Of a stretch of 64,000 nt of DNA, positions 8,770 to 19,148 are shown one piece after another; the first letter of the stretch is position 1; the number at the start of each line of letters is the position of its first letter. The DNA comes from Tabrizicola sp. (GTDB taxonomy: Bacteria > Pseudomonadota > Alphaproteobacteria > Rhodobacterales > Rhodobacteraceae). The notes below the pieces were generated by a model. That model was not told the DNA's origin. It made no database searches and saw only the letters and a program-made list of their open reading frames with translations. A program made the position numbers and the translations under genes. The DNA lies in assembly GCF_030694085.1 (NCBI RefSeq), contig NZ_JAUXZE010000050.1, positions 1 through 64,000 on the forward strand. Reading direction: 5' to 3'.

Positions 8770-9157
8770 TGACGAACTGATCCCGGCTCACGCAGACACG
8801 TCAGTGTGACGCGCGGCCTGAGCCACAGGTACGCGCGGGGACCTTGCGCTGCTCGCGCGGCGGGCCGAAGCGATGCTCCAGCAGGACCCGTCTGCCGGGC
8901 ATTAGTTAGATCGCGGATGAGGACCACCTTCTCCTTGGCAATCGGCGCAGGCCTGGTCCTATTGATCGCGATTAGCTTGCGGCGCCCTTGCGCCCCGCAA
9001 TGTTCCAACCGGATGCCCGGAGCGATCCTGTCCGCTGCAATCAAGCGGTTGTATCAGACGTGGCCGCTTAACTGCAAACTGCCGCCGAAGCCCTTCTATA
9101 CCCACGCTTGATGCTGAACGGCGCGATGAGTGGTGTAGGTGAAGATCACGCCCGGTC
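8770..9157 (-). pseudogene. IS66-family TnpC transposase remnant
   Basis: Conceptual translation on the minus strand gives VIFTYTTHRAVQHQAWV, stop, KGFGGSLQLSGHV, stop, YNRLIAADRIAPGIRLEHCG, then GRRKLIAINRTRPAPIAKEK. This is the middle of an IS66 TnpC protein (the usual form has CWAHARRKL at this point). Two internal stops, lost residues and missing ends show it is dead. No terminal repeats were seen. Confidence 0.7.
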
Positions 9158-9255
9158 GAGACGTGCTGCCTCACGGTTGGTCGTCTCGATTAAACAATCT
9201 CCCGGCTACTGAGGTTTGCCCAGTTGTACTGCCAAAGAACTTGCCTTCTTCGCGA

Positions 9256-10340
9256 TTAGATCGGAGCAGGGACAGCTTTTCGCATTTCTTGAACGGTGAG
9301 TTCTAAAAGTTCGATCAAACCTGCAACGCGATTTTCGATCTGGTCTTTCTGTTTCGAATCTGCCGCATTCTCGATAACCTCCAAGCGCTTCGAAATTGCC
9401 TGCGCCCCTAAAACAAGGCATACTCCGAGACACCGGTGCGCAATTTGTTTAATATTTTCGTAATTCTCCACTGCCATTTCTACAGCTAACTGCTCCAAAT
9501 CATTGCGCATTTGATCTTCAAATGCTGGGATATGCTTTTTAGCCAAAGCAGTCGCGTCTGAGCGAAGCAGCACAAAGAAGTTTTCGCTTACCAGGGTGCC
9601 TTGATCCGCCTGCCATAGTTCGCCGCCTATACTTGGAGTGTGAACACCACTATGCCCACGTCGGGCCATAAATGCCGCTGCCAATGGAAGAATTTGTACG
9701 GGCTTAGTGAAGACCTCGTCAGCACCCAAAGAACGTGCTGTGGCGCACTTCAGCCCGGATATGTGGGACGTCAGGGCAAAAATCGGATATCGATGGCCTG
9801 GGTCGCTTGTTCGCAACCTGCGTAACGTTTCCACCCCATCCAGGCGCGGCATTTCTATGTCGATTAGCAGAAGATCCGGTGCCTTCTTCCTCAGTTCGCC
9901 AAGCGCTACCTCCCCGTCCTCAGCTTCGATTACGGTTGCGCCGGCATCTCGCAATTGCCGAGCCGTCAAGTGTCGGATGATGGCTTCATCCTCGGCATAC
10001 AAGATCGTCATGCCGGAAAGCGGTCTGGCTTCGAAGACCGGCTGCTCAGCTTGGGTCACTGGAGAGCGAATGACGAACGAGAAGCTCGTGCCGTTTCCAA
10101 GATTGCTCTCCACCAGCAGTTCGGACCCCATTGCTTTCAGGATCCTTTTACTGATCGCAAGACCAAGACCAGAGCCAAATTCCCGACGTTCGTTGATCCG
10201 ATCAAGGCGGCCAAACTCGCGGAAGACTTTTTGGGCGTCCTCTTCAGCGATGCCGACCCCGGTGTCCTCGACAATGAAGTTAAGGAAAAGGATTCCGTCC
10301 TGAATGTCTATCGCCCGGATTCGTACGGACACACTGCCTT
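9256..10340 (-). pseudogene. Hybrid histidine kinase, C-terminal half only (HATPase-REC-HPt)
   Basis: The frame begins abruptly at the IS5-like element (10341) inside the ATPase domain, after the point where the N box would be, reading GSVSVRIRAID. It continues through VEDTGVGIA (G1), FGSGLGLAISKRI (G2), a receiver domain (phospho-Asp in LLLIDIEMPRLDG, Lys in VFTKPVQ) and a histidine phosphotransfer domain (IAHRCLGVCLVLGA). The sensor, HisKA domain and start are missing. Internal starts could express a REC-HPt fragment. Confidence 0.8.
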
Positions 10341-11394
10341 GGCATTGTTGCAGAAGTCCGGCTGCGGCCAGACGCGCCCCTTTCCCCGTTGGGTTCAGGC
10401 CACGCGTTCAATCTCGGCAGTGCCGAGTGCATTGAAGCGGTTCATGAGTGCTACGCGGATCTGGACCTCGGCGGTTTGGCGATCCGGGTCGCGTGATGCA
10501 ATGCGTTCCCCGAACGACTTGAGACACCTCATCTTGGCCTCGATCCGGCTTCGGGCGTGATATCCTGACCAGCGTTTCCAGACTGCCCGCCCCAGGCGTT
10601 GTGTCGCCTTGAGGATCTCGTTGCGGGCCCTGGCGGCGGGACAGTTCTCCCGCCATCGCCGCCCGTTCTTGCGGATGGGTATGATCGCCGTTCCACCGCG
10701 CTCGAGGATCGCGCTATGGCATCGCCTTGTGTCAAAAGCGCCATCGCCGGTCACGGTGCCGATCTGTTCATCGGCAGGGATCTGGTCCAGCAGGTGGGGC
10801 AGAACGGGGCTGTCGCCCTTGTCGCTCGAGGTGAACTCTACTGCACGGATGTCGCCGGTGGCCGTATCCATCGCCAAATGAACCTTGCGATATTGGCGCC
10901 GACGCTGCGTGCCGTGCTTACGCGCAAGCCACTCCCCATCCCCGAGGAACTTTATTCCGGTGCTGTCAACAAGCAGGTTGAGCGGACCGGACGCACGGCG
11001 GGTCGATATTTGCACCGTGATGCGCTTCTGCCGACGGCTCAGGGTCGAAAAGTCAGGCACCGGCCAGTCCAGACCGGCCATCGACAGAATGCTTGCCACC
11101 ATCCCGGTCGTCTGGCGAAGTGGGAGCCCGAACAGAACCTTCACCATCAAACAAAACTGGACAGATGCATCGCTGAACACCGGCGGTCGGCCATTGCCAC
11201 CGGCCTTCGGCGCAAGCCACGTCATGTCTTTGTCCAACCAGATCAGCAGGGAACCGCGCCGCTTCAGGGCCTCGTTGTAACTCTTCCAGTTATTCGTCCG
11301 ATAGCGGGCAGGATCAGGTCTCGTCATCTCAGACCATTAACCCCATGGATTCCCCGTGTGAATCCTGCTCCCTGGGGACTTCTGCAACAAAGCC
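10341..11394 (-). mobile_element. IS5-family (IS903-like) insertion sequence
   Basis: A 1054-bp element with 19-base inverted repeats differing at one position: GGCATTGTTGCAGAAGTCC at 10341-10359, and the complement of GGCTTTGTTGCAGAAGTCC at 11376-11394. It carries one transposase gene. The flanks (CACTGCCTT left, GGTCGGCGC right) do not match, so no target duplication is present. This suggests the element took part in a deletion or inversion after insertion. Confidence 0.85.
10395..11327 (-). CDS. IS5-family (IS903-like) transposase
   Basis: An intact 310-residue DDE transposase. The first Asp is in LLVDSTGIKFLGDG, the second in VTGDGAFDTRR, and the Glu-containing C-terminal motif is YHARSRIEAKMRCLKSFGER. 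The N-terminus (NWKSYNEALKRRGSLLIWLD) is typical of the group. It fills its IS, and at least one decayed relative lies at 4230-4580. Confidence 0.95.
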   Translation of the reverse strand: MTRPDPARYRTNNWKSYNEALKRRGSLLIWLDKDMTWLAPKAGGNGRPPVFSDASVQFCLMVKVLFGLPLRQTTGMVASILSMAGLDWPVPDFSTLSRRQKRITVQISTRRASGPLNLLVDSTGIKFLGDGEWLARKHGTQRRRQYRKVHLAMDTATGDIRAVEFTSSDKGDSPVLPHLLDQIPADEQIGTVTGDGAFDTRRCHSAILERGGTAIIPIRKNGRRWRENCPAARARNEILKATQRLGRAVWKRWSGYHARSRIEAKMRCLKSFGERIASRDPDRQTAEVQIRVALMNRFNALGTAEIERVA

Positions 11395-13624
11395 GGTCGG
11401 CGCCTTGTTTGGCGGGTGGTTCGTTCTGTCACGCGCCGGTGATGTCATGGAAATCCTCATGTCAACCGCCAACGCGGACGGTAGCATCCCTCCGCCTGTG
11501 TCGCGGACGGCCTATCCTGAAGTGGCCCGTGCCGAAGCGGAAAGCTTGAGAACAGGGAGGGCGGCTGTTTCAGACGTTTTTAAAGGCCGGATCGTTGGTG
11601 AGCTGGTTATCACCATCGTAAAACCGGTCGAGATAGCGAACCTAGCGCCGGGGTTCATGTACTTCTCGGTGACACTGCGCGACATCACGGCGTGGATGGA
11701 GGAAACCGTGCTGGACGAAGGCGAATTCGCCGCCATCGCCGATGGAACTCGGCGTGTTATCGCGCGTTCAGAAAGCAACGAGGGCTCCCAGCTTCTCGCA
11801 CTGCCAGAATGGTACATCGACTTCTCGCAGGGGCGTGACAGCGGCATTGCTGTTGGGCCGCCAGCTTACGGTGGCACGCCGCGGCTCTTCGCGATGCAAC
11901 GCCTCGACGTTGCACCAACCTGGACCTTGGCTATATCCCGTCCAAAGCCAAGCCTGATCTCGGCGGCCTATCTCTCACCTTGGCCGATTATTTCCGGGGT
12001 ATTGGTCCTGCTGGTGGGCAGTGCCCTTGCGGGGCTGTATCTGGACCGCAGACGGTCGCACGCTCAGGCTGCCGCGCGGGAGGCCCTACTGACAGAGGTG
12101 CGCGCGGCGGATGCACGCAAGTCACGATTGATGGCAGTGCTTGCGCATGATCTGCGCACACCTCTGGTAGCGATCCTGGGGAGCCTTGATCTGTTTTGGG
12201 ATACTGTGGACCACACGGCGAAGGAACGAATATCCTGGCGCCGGGTGAAGGCTGACGGCCAAAGAATGCTGAACCTGATTGATGATGTACTGGAACTGGC
12301 ACGGCTGGGCGCCGGGGAGGCGCGTCTCCGACCAGAGCCATTTGCGCTGACCTCGCTGCTGACAGAGGTTGGTGACCTAATCCGGCCGTCGGCGGCGCGC
12401 CATGGAACCGAGGTGGTAGTTCAGATCGACGATTCTCCCATATTGCGGGGCGATGTGGCGTCCCTGCGGCGTGTTCTGTTGAATTTCGCGACGAACGCGG
12501 TGAAGGCAACACACGGCGGCAGCGTCCGCCTCTCTGCCACTCTTGGTGCCGTCGGCTTGGATGGTCATACGGTGACTTTTGCAGTCACTGACACGGGTTG
12601 TGGTATCGCCCCCAACGATATACCGCGGCTTTTTCGCGATTTCGGCACGCTGGAACGCGATGATCCAAGTGCCGACGGGACCGGCCTGGGCCTTGCAATC
12701 TGCCGGAGACTGGCCGCCGCGATGGGGGGCGAGGTGGGTGTAGAGAGCACCCTTGGGGAAGGGTCCCGTTTCTGGATGAGAGTGACACTGCCCGAGGCGG
12801 TGGAAGCGGTTTTGGACCCACGCAATGGGACGAAAAACTCCTTGGCCGTTCTGGCGGGCCTCAAGGTATTGGTGGCCGAAGATCATGACCTAATCCGACA
12901 GCTGACCTGTGCTAATCTGGCGCGCGCCGGCATGCTCCCTACAGAGGCCGCAGATGGTATTGTCGCTGTTGAACTCGCCGAGGCCAAGAAATTCGACCTG
13001 ATCCTGATGGACCTGCAAATGCCCCGCCTCGACGGAGATCAGGCGGCGGCACGCATTCGCGGTGGCGACGGGCCATCGGCACGTGCCCGAATCTTTTGCG
13101 TGACCGCGCACCAATCCCCCGAAATTGCCTTGATGCTGAGGAATCTGGCGTTTGACGCTTGTGTGCGTAAACCGCTGGACCTCGCCCAGCTGGCGAACCT
13201 GATGCAGGACATAGCGACATCGTCCACCGCAGCAATGTCCCTTGAGGACTTTGATGCTGACAACCTGAAACAGCTGCGTAAGACCGACGGCGGTGCCTTG
13301 CTGACGCGGACGCTCAAGGGCTTCGCGGCCGAGATCGAAACGACCCGGACCGATCTGGCAGAATTGATCTCCAAGCGCGACACCCTCGAAGCCGGCCGTC
13401 TGATTCACAAGCTGGTCGGTTTAGGGGATGTCGTCGGCGCCCGGACGCTCTCCGCCGAGCTGCGCAAGTTTGAAGACCTGATCCATGATGACGACATCGC
13501 GGCGCTGGAAGGGGCGCTGGAATGGATCGATGCCATTATGGCCAAGACGGGGGTTCAGCTCGACCACCTGATCGCAGAGCAGGAGAGCGGGGGCAAAGAC
13601 CCGCATCAAGGCGCTGTTTCCTAA
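11395..13624 (+). pseudogene. Hybrid histidine kinase lacking its 5' end (HisKA-HATPase-REC-HPt)
   Basis: The host-derived frame starts at the IS boundary with VGALFGGWFVLSRAGDVMEI, the middle of an extracytoplasmic sensor domain. It can be read from an ATG inside the IS (11345), which would add about 17 foreign residues. After the truncated sensor come one membrane helix (IISGVLVLLVGSALAGLYLD), HisKA (His in VLAHDLRTPL), HATPase (TGCGIAP, DGTGLGLAICRR), a receiver (Asp in LILMDLQMPRLDG) and an HPt domain (LIHKLVGLGDVVGA). With the first membrane helix and half the sensor gone, correct sensing is unlikely, but the kinase core is intact. Confidence 0.75.
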
Positions 13625-13839
13625 TCCTCTATGTGGTTGCCTAGCCTCTCTGCTAGCTAAGGGGCATAGCAGGTTGCACGCTTCCTTCCATTTAGCTTTG
13701 CCCTCACGGAGTAAATGGTAAGAATATCAATGATCGAGAAGGATCGGACGCGGCTCTGCATGGCCGGCGTCAATGGGTCGATATCCACCTAACCCGGCGT
13801 GTTTCCTCGCCGGGCCTGAAGGGTCGACTCCTTTCCGCA

Positions 13840-13970
13840 GAACCATCTCTCGTCTTCGCCATATGAGAGGTCCGTGTGAATGCAAGGGTTGTTGCGACAC
13901 GGTCCACTGCCCGGAAGGCCTCGGTAGGCTTCTGCCATTCGAGACATCTATGAGGACTGGACTGCTGAAG
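13840..13970 (-). pseudogene. Possible IS30-family transposase C-terminal scrap
   Basis: The minus strand reads CLEWQKPTEAFRAVDRVATT, resembling the last residues of IS30-type transposases (LGWQTPAEAF). It is too short for a firm call. The surrounding 13630-14170 holds no supported gene. Confidence 0.3.
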
Positions 13971-14169
13971 CGCGCCGATGGCCACCATCGACGGATCTGA
14001 GACCTCCGCCACGGCGGTTTCCCACGGCAGATACCAGCGCGCCCGCTTTCTGAAATTCTCGACAGGCCCTTTTTGCCGAGGCGCCTGCCGGTCGCAGAAC
14101 CAAACTTCTCAGCCGGTCTTTTGCTCGAGACGCCGCCAGCCGGATGCTGTCGTCGATCGCGACGGGTGC

Positions 14170-14780
14170 ATCAGTCACAAAGCGACCAAGGGCCTCGTGT
14201 AATTTGGCGATATCTGCAAGGGCTTCGCGCAACAGTCACTTTGCGGAGGCATGAGATAGCCTGTGTCAACCTATGGCTGGCAGCGCCGTGCAGGACCGGA
14301 TCGTATGGCCTTCGGTCCTGCCAGGAGCGCCAGAGAATCCGCAGCCAGGCGCGGCCGATGATGCGGATTGCGTGGGGATGCCGACATCCTCGGCCACGCG
14401 CGCTGGAGTAAATTCGCGCGGCCCATGCGCAGGCGTGGCGCGAGTTGTCCGCGAAGCAGGTCAGTGCGGTGCGCAAGCGTCGGTTGCAGGCCCATCGGAA
14501 AGAGACCCCGCGGGACTTGCCGGACTGGCGAGTGACCGGCCCGAGGCCAGCATCGGCGGAAAGCTGATCGGGGGTCAGCTAGCGGGCGCGATCCTCGCCC
14601 AACTCAGCCAGGATCTGACCGGCAAAGAGTTGACCTGCCCTCGGGAAGCTCGTGAGGATCTGACCATCCTCGCTGAACGCTGTCTCATGGCGGATGCGCG
14701 CGGTCAGGTCGATGATGCGGGTGACGAGCTGCCCGAGAACGGCAACAAGGGCAGGATCATTGCCCTGCTCGACAAGGCCA
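14170..14780 (-). pseudogene. IS110-family transposase remnant, C-terminal half
   Basis: The minus strand reads VEQGNDPALVAVLGQLVTR, SFPRAGQLFAGQILAELGED, an in-frame TAG, then LSADAGLGPVTRQSGKSRG, WACNRRLRTALTCFADNSRH and GCRHPHAIRIIGRAWLRILW. This is the transposase_20 region and C-terminus of an IS110-type enzyme. The internal stop and lack of the N-terminal RuvC-like part show it is dead. Confidence 0.75.
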
Positions 14781-14789
14781 TCATCGCCG

Positions 14790-14885
14790 ACTCAGTCGGC
14801 TTCGCATCTCCTCACCACTTTTCAGCCCGATTCGGGCTCACACCATGCCCCGCTGCCGCGGCGACATCGAGCCAATCGGCTCTTC
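14790..14885 (+). pseudogene. AraC-type regulator C-terminal scrap
   Basis: The plus strand reads IADSVGFASPHHFSARFGLTP, which matches the second helix-turn-helix of AraC/GlxA-type regulators but lacks a few residues before the FGLTP end. It is a short leftover abutting the IS110 remnant. From here to 15020 nothing else is recognisable. Confidence 0.35.
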
Positions 14886-15021
14886 CGTCAGAAGTGGTTA
14901 TTCAAGGGTCACCCCACTACGCGAGGTCGAACACCTCAGCGCAGATACGCGCAAAATCCCAAGCAACGCATAGTCCTTTCGGAAGTTCGGGAGCGACATT
15001 AATGCGTACGTTGCAAACGAC

Positions 15022-15654
15022 CTAAAGCAGTCCGCGTGCCCTACTCATGATGACCGCATGCGTCCGGTTGCGCGCCCCCAACTTCCGGCAGATGGCGCGG
15101 ACATGCATCTTCACGGTTGACTCGCTCAGCTGCAGCCGGAAGGCAATCTCTTTGTTGGCCAAGCCCTCGCCAAGATGGCGCAAGACCGACGATTCCATCT
15201 GAGTCAAGCTTGGCTCCTGGGCTTGCGTGGCGTCGGCCTGCCCAAATGCGGGGATGCCGGGAATGAATGTTTGGCCCGCAGCCACAAGCCGAATCGCACT
15301 TGTCAAAGCACGCAGAGGCAGCGTCTTCGGAATGAAACCACGAGCGCCTAATTCAACCGCCTTTTCGACGAAGCCTGCCGACACAGATCCCGAGAAAAGC
15401 ACAACTCCGCCGTCACTGTTGGCCTGAACTACCTTTGCCACGTCGCCGATCCCGTTGAGTCCAGGTAGGACAACATCAAGAAGAACGACGTCGAAGCCAC
15501 GAGCCTCTTCGATCCTTGCGATTCCGCTCGCAAGATCGCTGGACACAGTAACGGCGAAACCGCCATCCGCCGAGAGGAAAGTCTTCACCAGTTCCACTAT
15601 CAGACTGTGATCGTCGATCAGCAGAACCGTGATCACCGCAGGTTCAGTATACAC
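15022..15654 (-). CDS. LuxR/NarL-family response regulator
   Basis: A 210-residue regulator: receiver domain at about 8-125 (acidic DD in VLLIDDHS, phospho-Asp in VVLLDVVLPGLNG, Lys in GFIPKTLPLR) and a LuxR-type HTH at about 145-205 (LTQMESSVLRHLGEGLANKE, STVKMHVRAICRKLGARNRT). It is transcribed away from the exported protein and hybrid kinase at 15877-18990, and that kinase's HPt domain is the natural phosphodonor. The target genes are unknown. Confidence 0.9.
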   Translation of the reverse strand: MYTEPAVITVLLIDDHSLIVELVKTFLSADGGFAVTVSSDLASGIARIEEARGFDVVLLDVVLPGLNGIGDVAKVVQANSDGGVVLFSGSVSAGFVEKAVELGARGFIPKTLPLRALTSAIRLVAAGQTFIPGIPAFGQADATQAQEPSLTQMESSVLRHLGEGLANKEIAFRLQLSESTVKMHVRAICRKLGARNRTHAVIMSRARGLL

Positions 15655-15876
15655 TTAGCCGTCTAGCCTGTCATTTGAGATCAATGAGGCACGCTCCGCC
15701 ACACGGGGTAACCCTGTAAGTCTACTTTGCATGCGGTCGGAGCACTTTTAGAGGTGCGCCAGCCAAGATGGGCATGACTAAGCCCGCCATGCATTACGGG
15801 TATTATCTAAAGATAGCATGCTCAGTCCAGATGGTCGATGTATCTTTCCGGGCGGACGCAACTTTAGGATAACCTC

Positions 15877-16383
15877 ATGCATCTATTGATTGTTTTGCCG
15901 CGTCTTGCGCTAGGCCTTGCCGCTGTCGTCTGTTTCGCCACTCCGCCTTCCATCGCCGGGGCGCAGGACCCCTCGGAAGTCCTTCTTGAGCTTGTGCCGA
16001 AGGAAGGCGCCAATCTCGAACTGACACGAGCGGAGTTGGAGGCTCTGCCACAGGTCCAGTTCGAGACCACGACGGGATGGACCGAAGGATCGGCACGATA
16101 CAGCGGGCCACGGTTAAGCGAGGTGCTGGCCCTTGCGGGCCTTTCAGAGCAAGCTGTTGAGGCCACTGCCGCGAATGACTACAGCGTGATCATGGATCGC
16201 GACCTCATCGGCCCCATTTATCCGATCATCGCCCTCAGAATCAACGGCAAGCCCTTTGGCAAGCGCGAACTCGGCCCCCTGTGGGTCATCTACCCGTATG
16301 ACCTGTTGCCTGAATATCGATCAGAGAGAGTTTTTGCGGCTAGCATCTGGCAACTCGTCAGCCTCGCACACGTCAACAACTGA
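15877..16383 (+). CDS. Exported molybdopterin-domain (sulfite-oxidase fold) protein
   Basis: A 168-residue protein with a signal peptide (LALGLAAVVCFATPPSIAGA). The mature part resembles the oxidoreductase molybdopterin-binding fold: LELTRAELEALPQVQFETTT, then ARYSGPRLSEVLALAGL, NDYSVIMDRDLI and GPLWVIYPYDLLPE. The conserved cofactor-ligating Cys of true sulfite oxidases is not visible, so it may be a non-catalytic sensing or binding version. It is 10 bases upstream of a hybrid kinase gene and is probably its periplasmic partner, which is inference. Confidence 0.7.
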   Translation: MHLLIVLPRLALGLAAVVCFATPPSIAGAQDPSEVLLELVPKEGANLELTRAELEALPQVQFETTTGWTEGSARYSGPRLSEVLALAGLSEQAVEATAANDYSVIMDRDLIGPIYPIIALRINGKPFGKRELGPLWVIYPYDLLPEYRSERVFAASIWQLVSLAHVNN

Positions 16384-16392
16384 ACTTTCAAG

Positions 16393-18990
16393 ATGTACGA
16401 ACTTTCCAGCCAGGCTGGGTTGAACCGCTACGAGGCGCACACTCGCATTTTGCTGGCAGCAGTAGTCGTCATTGTCTTGATCTTGCTGCCCGTGGTCTTG
16501 ATTCGTGCGGTCCAGTTGAGCGACGAGTTGCAAGAAGCCCGCCTGGAGGTAACAGATGACCAGACGTGGGCCGTGGCGCAGCTTGAGGTAGAGTATCTCA
16601 AGTTGGCCGTGGCTATTGGTGAACTTCGGTCCATGAGAGCAGGGTCCATTTCGGAAGCCGATCTGCAGGAGCGGATGCCGAATATCCTGAATCGCTTCGA
16701 TATCTTCTATTCGCGGGTCGGAACGGTCGCCAGCAAGATCCGGTCGTGGTCAGAGTCTTCGCACCAATGGAATAAGAGCCTTCGGATTCTGGATCGGGTC
16801 ATTTACCGGAGGAACCAGCTCGCCATAATCCTCGACAGGTCGGCAACTCCGGGTGGAAAGCTGTGGCTGGACGCACTTGAGATGAATATGGCCGATTTCG
16901 CCGAGGACGTGCGTGAACTGAGTGTTACAACTTTGGCGAACTTGTCGGACCAGGCAACCGAACGGCGGTTGCTCTACATCAGCAAGCAAAGAACGCTTCT
17001 AATCCAAAGCGTTACATTGGTCGTCGTGATGGCCGTAATCTGTATGTTGGCTCTGATCCTTTTCCGTCAGGTTGGTGTCAGAGCTGCAGCGGAACGCAGA
17101 GTTAGCGAAAATCTATCCCGCGTTTTCGATTCCAAACCCGATGCGATCCTGCTCACCGACGCGAACCGACGCATCCTTTGGATGAACAAGGCGGCAGCGG
17201 AACTTCTGGACGTTGACCTCACCGAGGAGGCGCAAGCTCATCCCTTAGACTTCTTTTTTCCAGGGATCCAGCGGCTGATCCACCAAGGCAAAACACATCC
17301 CCTGGATCGCAGTGATCAGTCCAGCACGTTTCGTGACATCGTGCGCCAGACCGGCGGAGCACTCGTTGCGGTCGAAGTGACCCGGGTCCAGCTAATGGAA
17401 GAAAACGGAAAGAATACAAACGCTCTCTTCGTGCGGAACATATCGGAAACCCAGCGCGCCTTGCGGGCGCTCCGCCGGGAACGACGCCTTGCCGAAGGCG
17501 AGGCAGAGCGCTACCAGCGTTTTCTCGCTACTATGAGCCACGAAATACGCTCTCCCCTTCACGCGATCATGGCCTCTCTCGACCTTGCGCGACAAAGGCC
17601 AGGAGCTACGGCGCTGGCGGATCTCCATGATATCGCAATGGATGCGGCGCGGATCGTACTCCGTGAAGCCGACGCGGTGTTGGAGAACGGTCGAGCCGAG
17701 CATGAAATGAACGTAGCCGAACGGGGCGTGTTTTCGGCCAGCGAGATCCTTACCAATCTTGTCGAGATGAACGGTCCGGCCGCACATAGCGCCGGCACCA
17801 AACTTGCCGTTGAGATCGAACCAGAAGCGGACGTGCCCATCCACGGGCTGCGTGCCTGCTACTGGCACGCAGCTGCAAATTTGCTTAGCAATGCTGTCAA
17901 GTTCACCATGAACGGCAAAATCACCGTGCGCCTTTCCCGCGGGGCAGATGCACTTCGGGTCGAGGTCGCAGATACCGGTCCCGGCATCGCCCCAGACCTG
18001 CTGGACGTAATCTTTCGTGACCACTACACCCACAATCCAGTGACCGTAACAACAGGGAAGGGGGCCGGACTTGGCCTGGGTCTGTTCGTCAAGGCGGTCC
18101 GGGCGATGGACGGGCGGTATGGAGTAGAAAGCGTTGTAGGCAAGGGCAGCACCTTCTGGTTCACCTTTCCGGCGCGGTCCGCCACACTACCAAAATCAGC
18201 CGAACACCATGATCTTACTGGTTTAGGTCACCTGCGATCGGACCTTAGGGTTCTGGTGGTAGATGACTCGCATGTGAACCGTTCCCTGATCCATCAAATG
18301 TTCTCCATGCTTGGACTACATGCCGATCTGGCTGAATCCGGCACCGAGGCGGTGAGTCGCGCTGGGGAGTTTGGCTATGACCTGATTCTCATGGACCTGT
18401 CCATGCCGCACATGGATGGTTACACAGCAGCTGCCAAGATCAGGCGCGAAGGCGCGTCAAACTGCGCAATGATCGTCGCTCTGACAGCGAACGTGCTTGC
18501 GCGGCAAGAGGTCGAAAAACAAGGGAGCTTTGATGGCTTTTTGCTCAAGCCTCTGCGGTTTGATGAACTGCGCACCTGGCTTGCAGGTGGCCTTCACCAG
18601 CAACCTTTGCCTCAAGGTGGTGTACCGACTAGCATTGATCGAGCGGTCGCTCAGGACCTTCTGGACACGCTCCCTTTATCGACCCTAGAGACGCTTCTGA
18701 AGGCCTTTCTCGACGAGCTCGAGGACCTCGTAGCAAGTCTGGACTCCTACAGCAGGGATGCGGATTTGTCGGGCAAGTTTCATAAGGTTGCTAGCTCGGC
18801 GAGCATGCTAGGAGCGGCACGCCTCCGCGACCTCTCCCTGGAAGGGGAGGCGGCTGCAAAGAAGAGAGATTACAGACTCAAGCCCACCTTCCGTACGGCC
18901 TTTCTACAGGCGATCTCCGAGACCTCTCATGACTGGGCGTTGCTGCTGAAGAGGGACTCGAAAGCTATGCCTTTTTATGTCGAAAGATAA
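16393..18990 (+). CDS. Hybrid sensor histidine kinase (TM-PAS-HisKA-HATPase-REC-HPt)
   Basis: An 865-residue membrane kinase. Helices at about 16-37 (LLAAVVVIVLILLPVVLIRA) and 198-221 (VTLVVVMAVICMLALILF) flank a periplasmic helical sensor. A PAS-like domain follows at about 235-350, then HisKA (His in ATMSHEIRSPLHAI), HATPase (NLLSNAVKF N box, ADTGPGIAP, GAGLGLGLF), a receiver (VLVVDDSHVN, Asp in LILMDLSMPHMDG, Lys in FLLKPLRF) and an HPt domain (FHKVASSASMLGA). It would relay phosphate through its own REC and HPt to a separate regulator, most simply the LuxR-type protein at 15022. It is probably co-transcribed with the gene upstream. Confidence 0.92.
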   Translation: MYELSSQAGLNRYEAHTRILLAAVVVIVLILLPVVLIRAVQLSDELQEARLEVTDDQTWAVAQLEVEYLKLAVAIGELRSMRAGSISEADLQERMPNILNRFDIFYSRVGTVASKIRSWSESSHQWNKSLRILDRVIYRRNQLAIILDRSATPGGKLWLDALEMNMADFAEDVRELSVTTLANLSDQATERRLLYISKQRTLLIQSVTLVVVMAVICMLALILFRQVGVRAAAERRVSENLSRVFDSKPDAILLTDANRRILWMNKAAAELLDVDLTEEAQAHPLDFFFPGIQRLIHQGKTHPLDRSDQSSTFRDIVRQTGGALVAVEVTRVQLMEENGKNTNALFVRNISETQRALRALRRERRLAEGEAERYQRFLATMSHEIRSPLHAIMASLDLARQRPGATALADLHDIAMDAARIVLREADAVLENGRAEHEMNVAERGVFSASEILTNLVEMNGPAAHSAGTKLAVEIEPEADVPIHGLRACYWHAAANLLSNAVKFTMNGKITVRLSRGADALRVEVADTGPGIAPDLLDVIFRDHYTHNPVTVTTGKGAGLGLGLFVKAVRAMDGRYGVESVVGKGSTFWFTFPARSATLPKSAEHHDLTGLGHLRSDLRVLVVDDSHVNRSLIHQMFSMLGLHADLAESGTEAVSRAGEFGYDLILMDLSMPHMDGYTAAAKIRREGASNCAMIVALTANVLARQEVEKQGSFDGFLLKPLRFDELRTWLAGGLHQQPLPQGGVPTSIDRAVAQDLLDTLPLSTLETLLKAFLDELEDLVASLDSYSRDADLSGKFHKVASSASMLGAARLRDLSLEGEAAAKKRDYRLKPTFRTAFLQAISETSHDWALLLKRDSKAMPFYVER

Positions 18991-19148
18991 TTGCGATGCG
19001 CCTCCGCGCCCCATTAGCCTCCTAGGAGCACCTGTTTAACTCTCGACACGTGTTGACCATTCGCTTTGTCCATTAGATAGATCGCACGACCCTGCGGGCG
19101 CATTTAGAAAGAGAGTGTAGATTTTCTCACTAGCTTTCGGTGAAAGAT

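Noticed and set aside
11988..13408. Several minus-strand frames of 98-174 codons under the truncated kinase
   Set aside because: All are antisense to the HisKA-HATPase-REC-HPt frame and lack recognisable features.
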